NCBI GenBank assembly: GCA_902561585.1
Contig: CACEQK010000005.1
Span: 1 to 56,270 of the forward strand
Direction: 5' to 3'
Source of the DNA: an uncultured Pelagibacteraceae bacterium
GTDB lineage: Bacteria > Pseudomonadota > Alphaproteobacteria > Pelagibacterales > Pelagibacteraceae
DNA length: 56,270 bases
Below the pieces are notes generated by a model. That model did no database searches. It was not told the origin of the DNA and saw nothing but the letters and a program-made list of their open reading frames with translations. Below are positions 55,550 through 56,270 of this stretch, piece by piece. Each line of letters opens with the position of its first letter. Position 1 is the first letter of the stretch. Position numbers and translations under genes: made by a program.

Positions 55550-56270
55550 AATTTTCTTCAATTAATTCATTTAATAACCTCACTCCGAAACCGGTTGCAC
55601 CACCCGAATTTAATGAGCCTCCATATTTTGAAAAAGCCATGCCAGCTATATCGAGGTGAGCCCAAGGTGTTTTATTTAAAATAAATCTTTGCAGGAATTG
55701 TGCTGCTGTTGTTGAACCAGCTCCTCCAACATAATTAATATTTTGTACGTCGGCATTTTTAGAATTAATTAGTTTATCATAATTTTTGTGAAGTGGCATT
55801 CTCCATAATTTTTCCTCTACTTTTTTACCTGCATTTATAATTTGTTTTGATAGTTTATCATCATTAGAAAAAAGCCCTGCATATTCTGAACCTAATGAAA
55901 CAATAATTGCTCCTGTTAATGTGGCTAAATCTATAATAAACTTTGGTTTATATTTTCTTTCAGTGTATGTTAATGCATCAGCTAAAACTAATCGACCTTC
56001 TGCATCAGTATTTAACACCTCTATTGTTTTTCCGCTGTAAGATTTAACAATATCACCGGGTCTTTGCGCAATTCCACTAACCATATTTTCCACTAATCCA
56101 ACTACACCCACAGCATTTATTTTTGCTTTTCTTAATGCTAAAGTTTTCATTAAACCAACAACAGCAGCAGAACCTGCCATATCGTAAGTCATATCTTCCA
56201 TAAATCTTGCAGGTTTCAAAGAATACCCTCCAGTATCAAACGTAACCCCTTTTCCAACAAATGCTAAAGG
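55542..56270 (-). CDS. pepA: Leucyl aminopeptidase (M17 family), partial, N-terminus beyond window
   Basis: C-terminal catalytic domain only; the frame is open to the right edge (56270) with no start in view, about 242 residues visible. Seen: [17 protein letters not shown] with a metal-ligand Lys and Asp, the [16 protein letters not shown] block, and [16 protein letters not shown], the M17 signature with metal ligands and the catalytic arginine. Zn/Mn-dependent cytosolic aminopeptidase; possibly DNA-binding in some species. Confidence 0.95.
   Translation of the reverse strand, partial: PLAFVGKGVTFDTGGYSLKPARFMEDMTYDMAGSAAVVGLMKTLALRKAKINAVGVVGLVENMVSGIAQRPGDIVKSYSGKTIEVLNTDAEGRLVLADALTYTERKYKPKFIIDLATLTGAIIVSLGSEYAGLFSNDDKLSKQIINAGKKVEEKLWRMPLHKNYDKLINSKNADVQNINYVGGAGSTTAAQFLQRFILNKTPWAHLDIAGMAFSKYGGSLNSGGATGFGVRLLNELIEENYE

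Noticed and set aside
1-56270. CRISPR arrays, insertion sequences, prophage or toxin-antitoxin systems
   Set aside because: No spaced direct repeats, transposase, phage structural or toxin-antitoxin genes were recognised on either strand.

Overview
The window is about 56 kb of very AT-rich (A+T clearly dominant, long A and T runs), densely packed bacterial chromosome. Gene content and order are alphaproteobacterial: a complete 14-gene nuoA-N operon followed by birA, tig-clpP-clpX-lon, a suf operon with its Rrf2 regulator, anmK/tyrS, rne/mrcA/prfB, accBC next to DUF2155 and NDUFA12, DUF2066-hda, and purMN. The low GC, small spacers, overlapping stops and reduced gene neighbourhoods point to a streamlined marine lineage of the Pelagibacterales (SAR11) type. 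That assignment is inferred from sequence style and protein resemblance; no database search was possible. No insertion sequence, integrase, CRISPR array, rRNA or prophage gene was seen.

Layout. 1-14382 (minus): birA (cut by the left edge) and the nuoN to nuoA genes, transcribed nuoA to nuoN to birA, nearly every junction overlapping or abutting. 14549-14719: tRNA-Asp and tRNA-Val, upstream of nuoA on the same strand. 14819-18816: a zinc-ribbon membrane protein, an 850-residue sugar epimerase/cupin/C-methyltransferase fusion and a GT17-type glycosyltransferase. 18823-26676 (minus): EamA transporter, a WecA/MraY-like phosphosugar transferase, tRNA-Leu, trigger factor, ClpP, ClpX and Lon. 26793-28199: glutamine synthetase glnA. 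28196-34312 (minus): iscR-sufB-sufC-sufD-sufS-sufU-sufT-sufA. 34445-43124: an alpha/beta hydrolase, anmK, tyrS, an AsmA-like protein, prfB with a programmed +1 frameshift, and penicillin-binding protein 1A. 43272-50049: RNase E/G, thiSG, aroQ-accB-accC, DUF2155, the complex I accessory subunit NDUFA12, and a stand-alone TSCPD-domain protein. 50046-56270: aspS, hda, DUF2066, purMN, ndk and a pepA gene cut by the right edge.

How the genes work together. Energy: NuoA-N plus NDUFA12 form the proton-pumping NADH:quinone oxidoreductase, whose eight or so Fe-S clusters depend on the SUF machinery also encoded here. Protein quality control: trigger factor, ClpXP and Lon lie in series. Lipid synthesis: AccB/AccC with BirA to biotinylate AccB. 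Envelope: PBP1A, AnmK, WecA-like transferase, AsmA-like protein, the sugar-modifying fusion and GT17 enzyme. Translation: three tRNAs, TyrRS, AspRS and RF2. Nucleotides and replication: PurM, PurN, Ndk, Hda.

Most notable observations: (i) six of nine convergent gene pairs share one palindromic TTAA as both stop codons, leaving no space for terminators; (ii) a three-module sugar-modifying fusion protein; (iii) an RNase E/G with intact catalytic aspartates but no cysteine and no Zn-link; (iv) a stand-alone copy of the C-terminal (TSCPD) part of B12-dependent ribonucleotide reductase; (v) tRNA-Leu ending 7 nt before the trigger-factor start codon; (vi) a 28-bp imperfect palindrome in front of iscR. 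Start sites were moved from the longest reading frame for several genes where an ATG and/or Shine-Dalgarno match fitted better; each such choice is stated in the entry.
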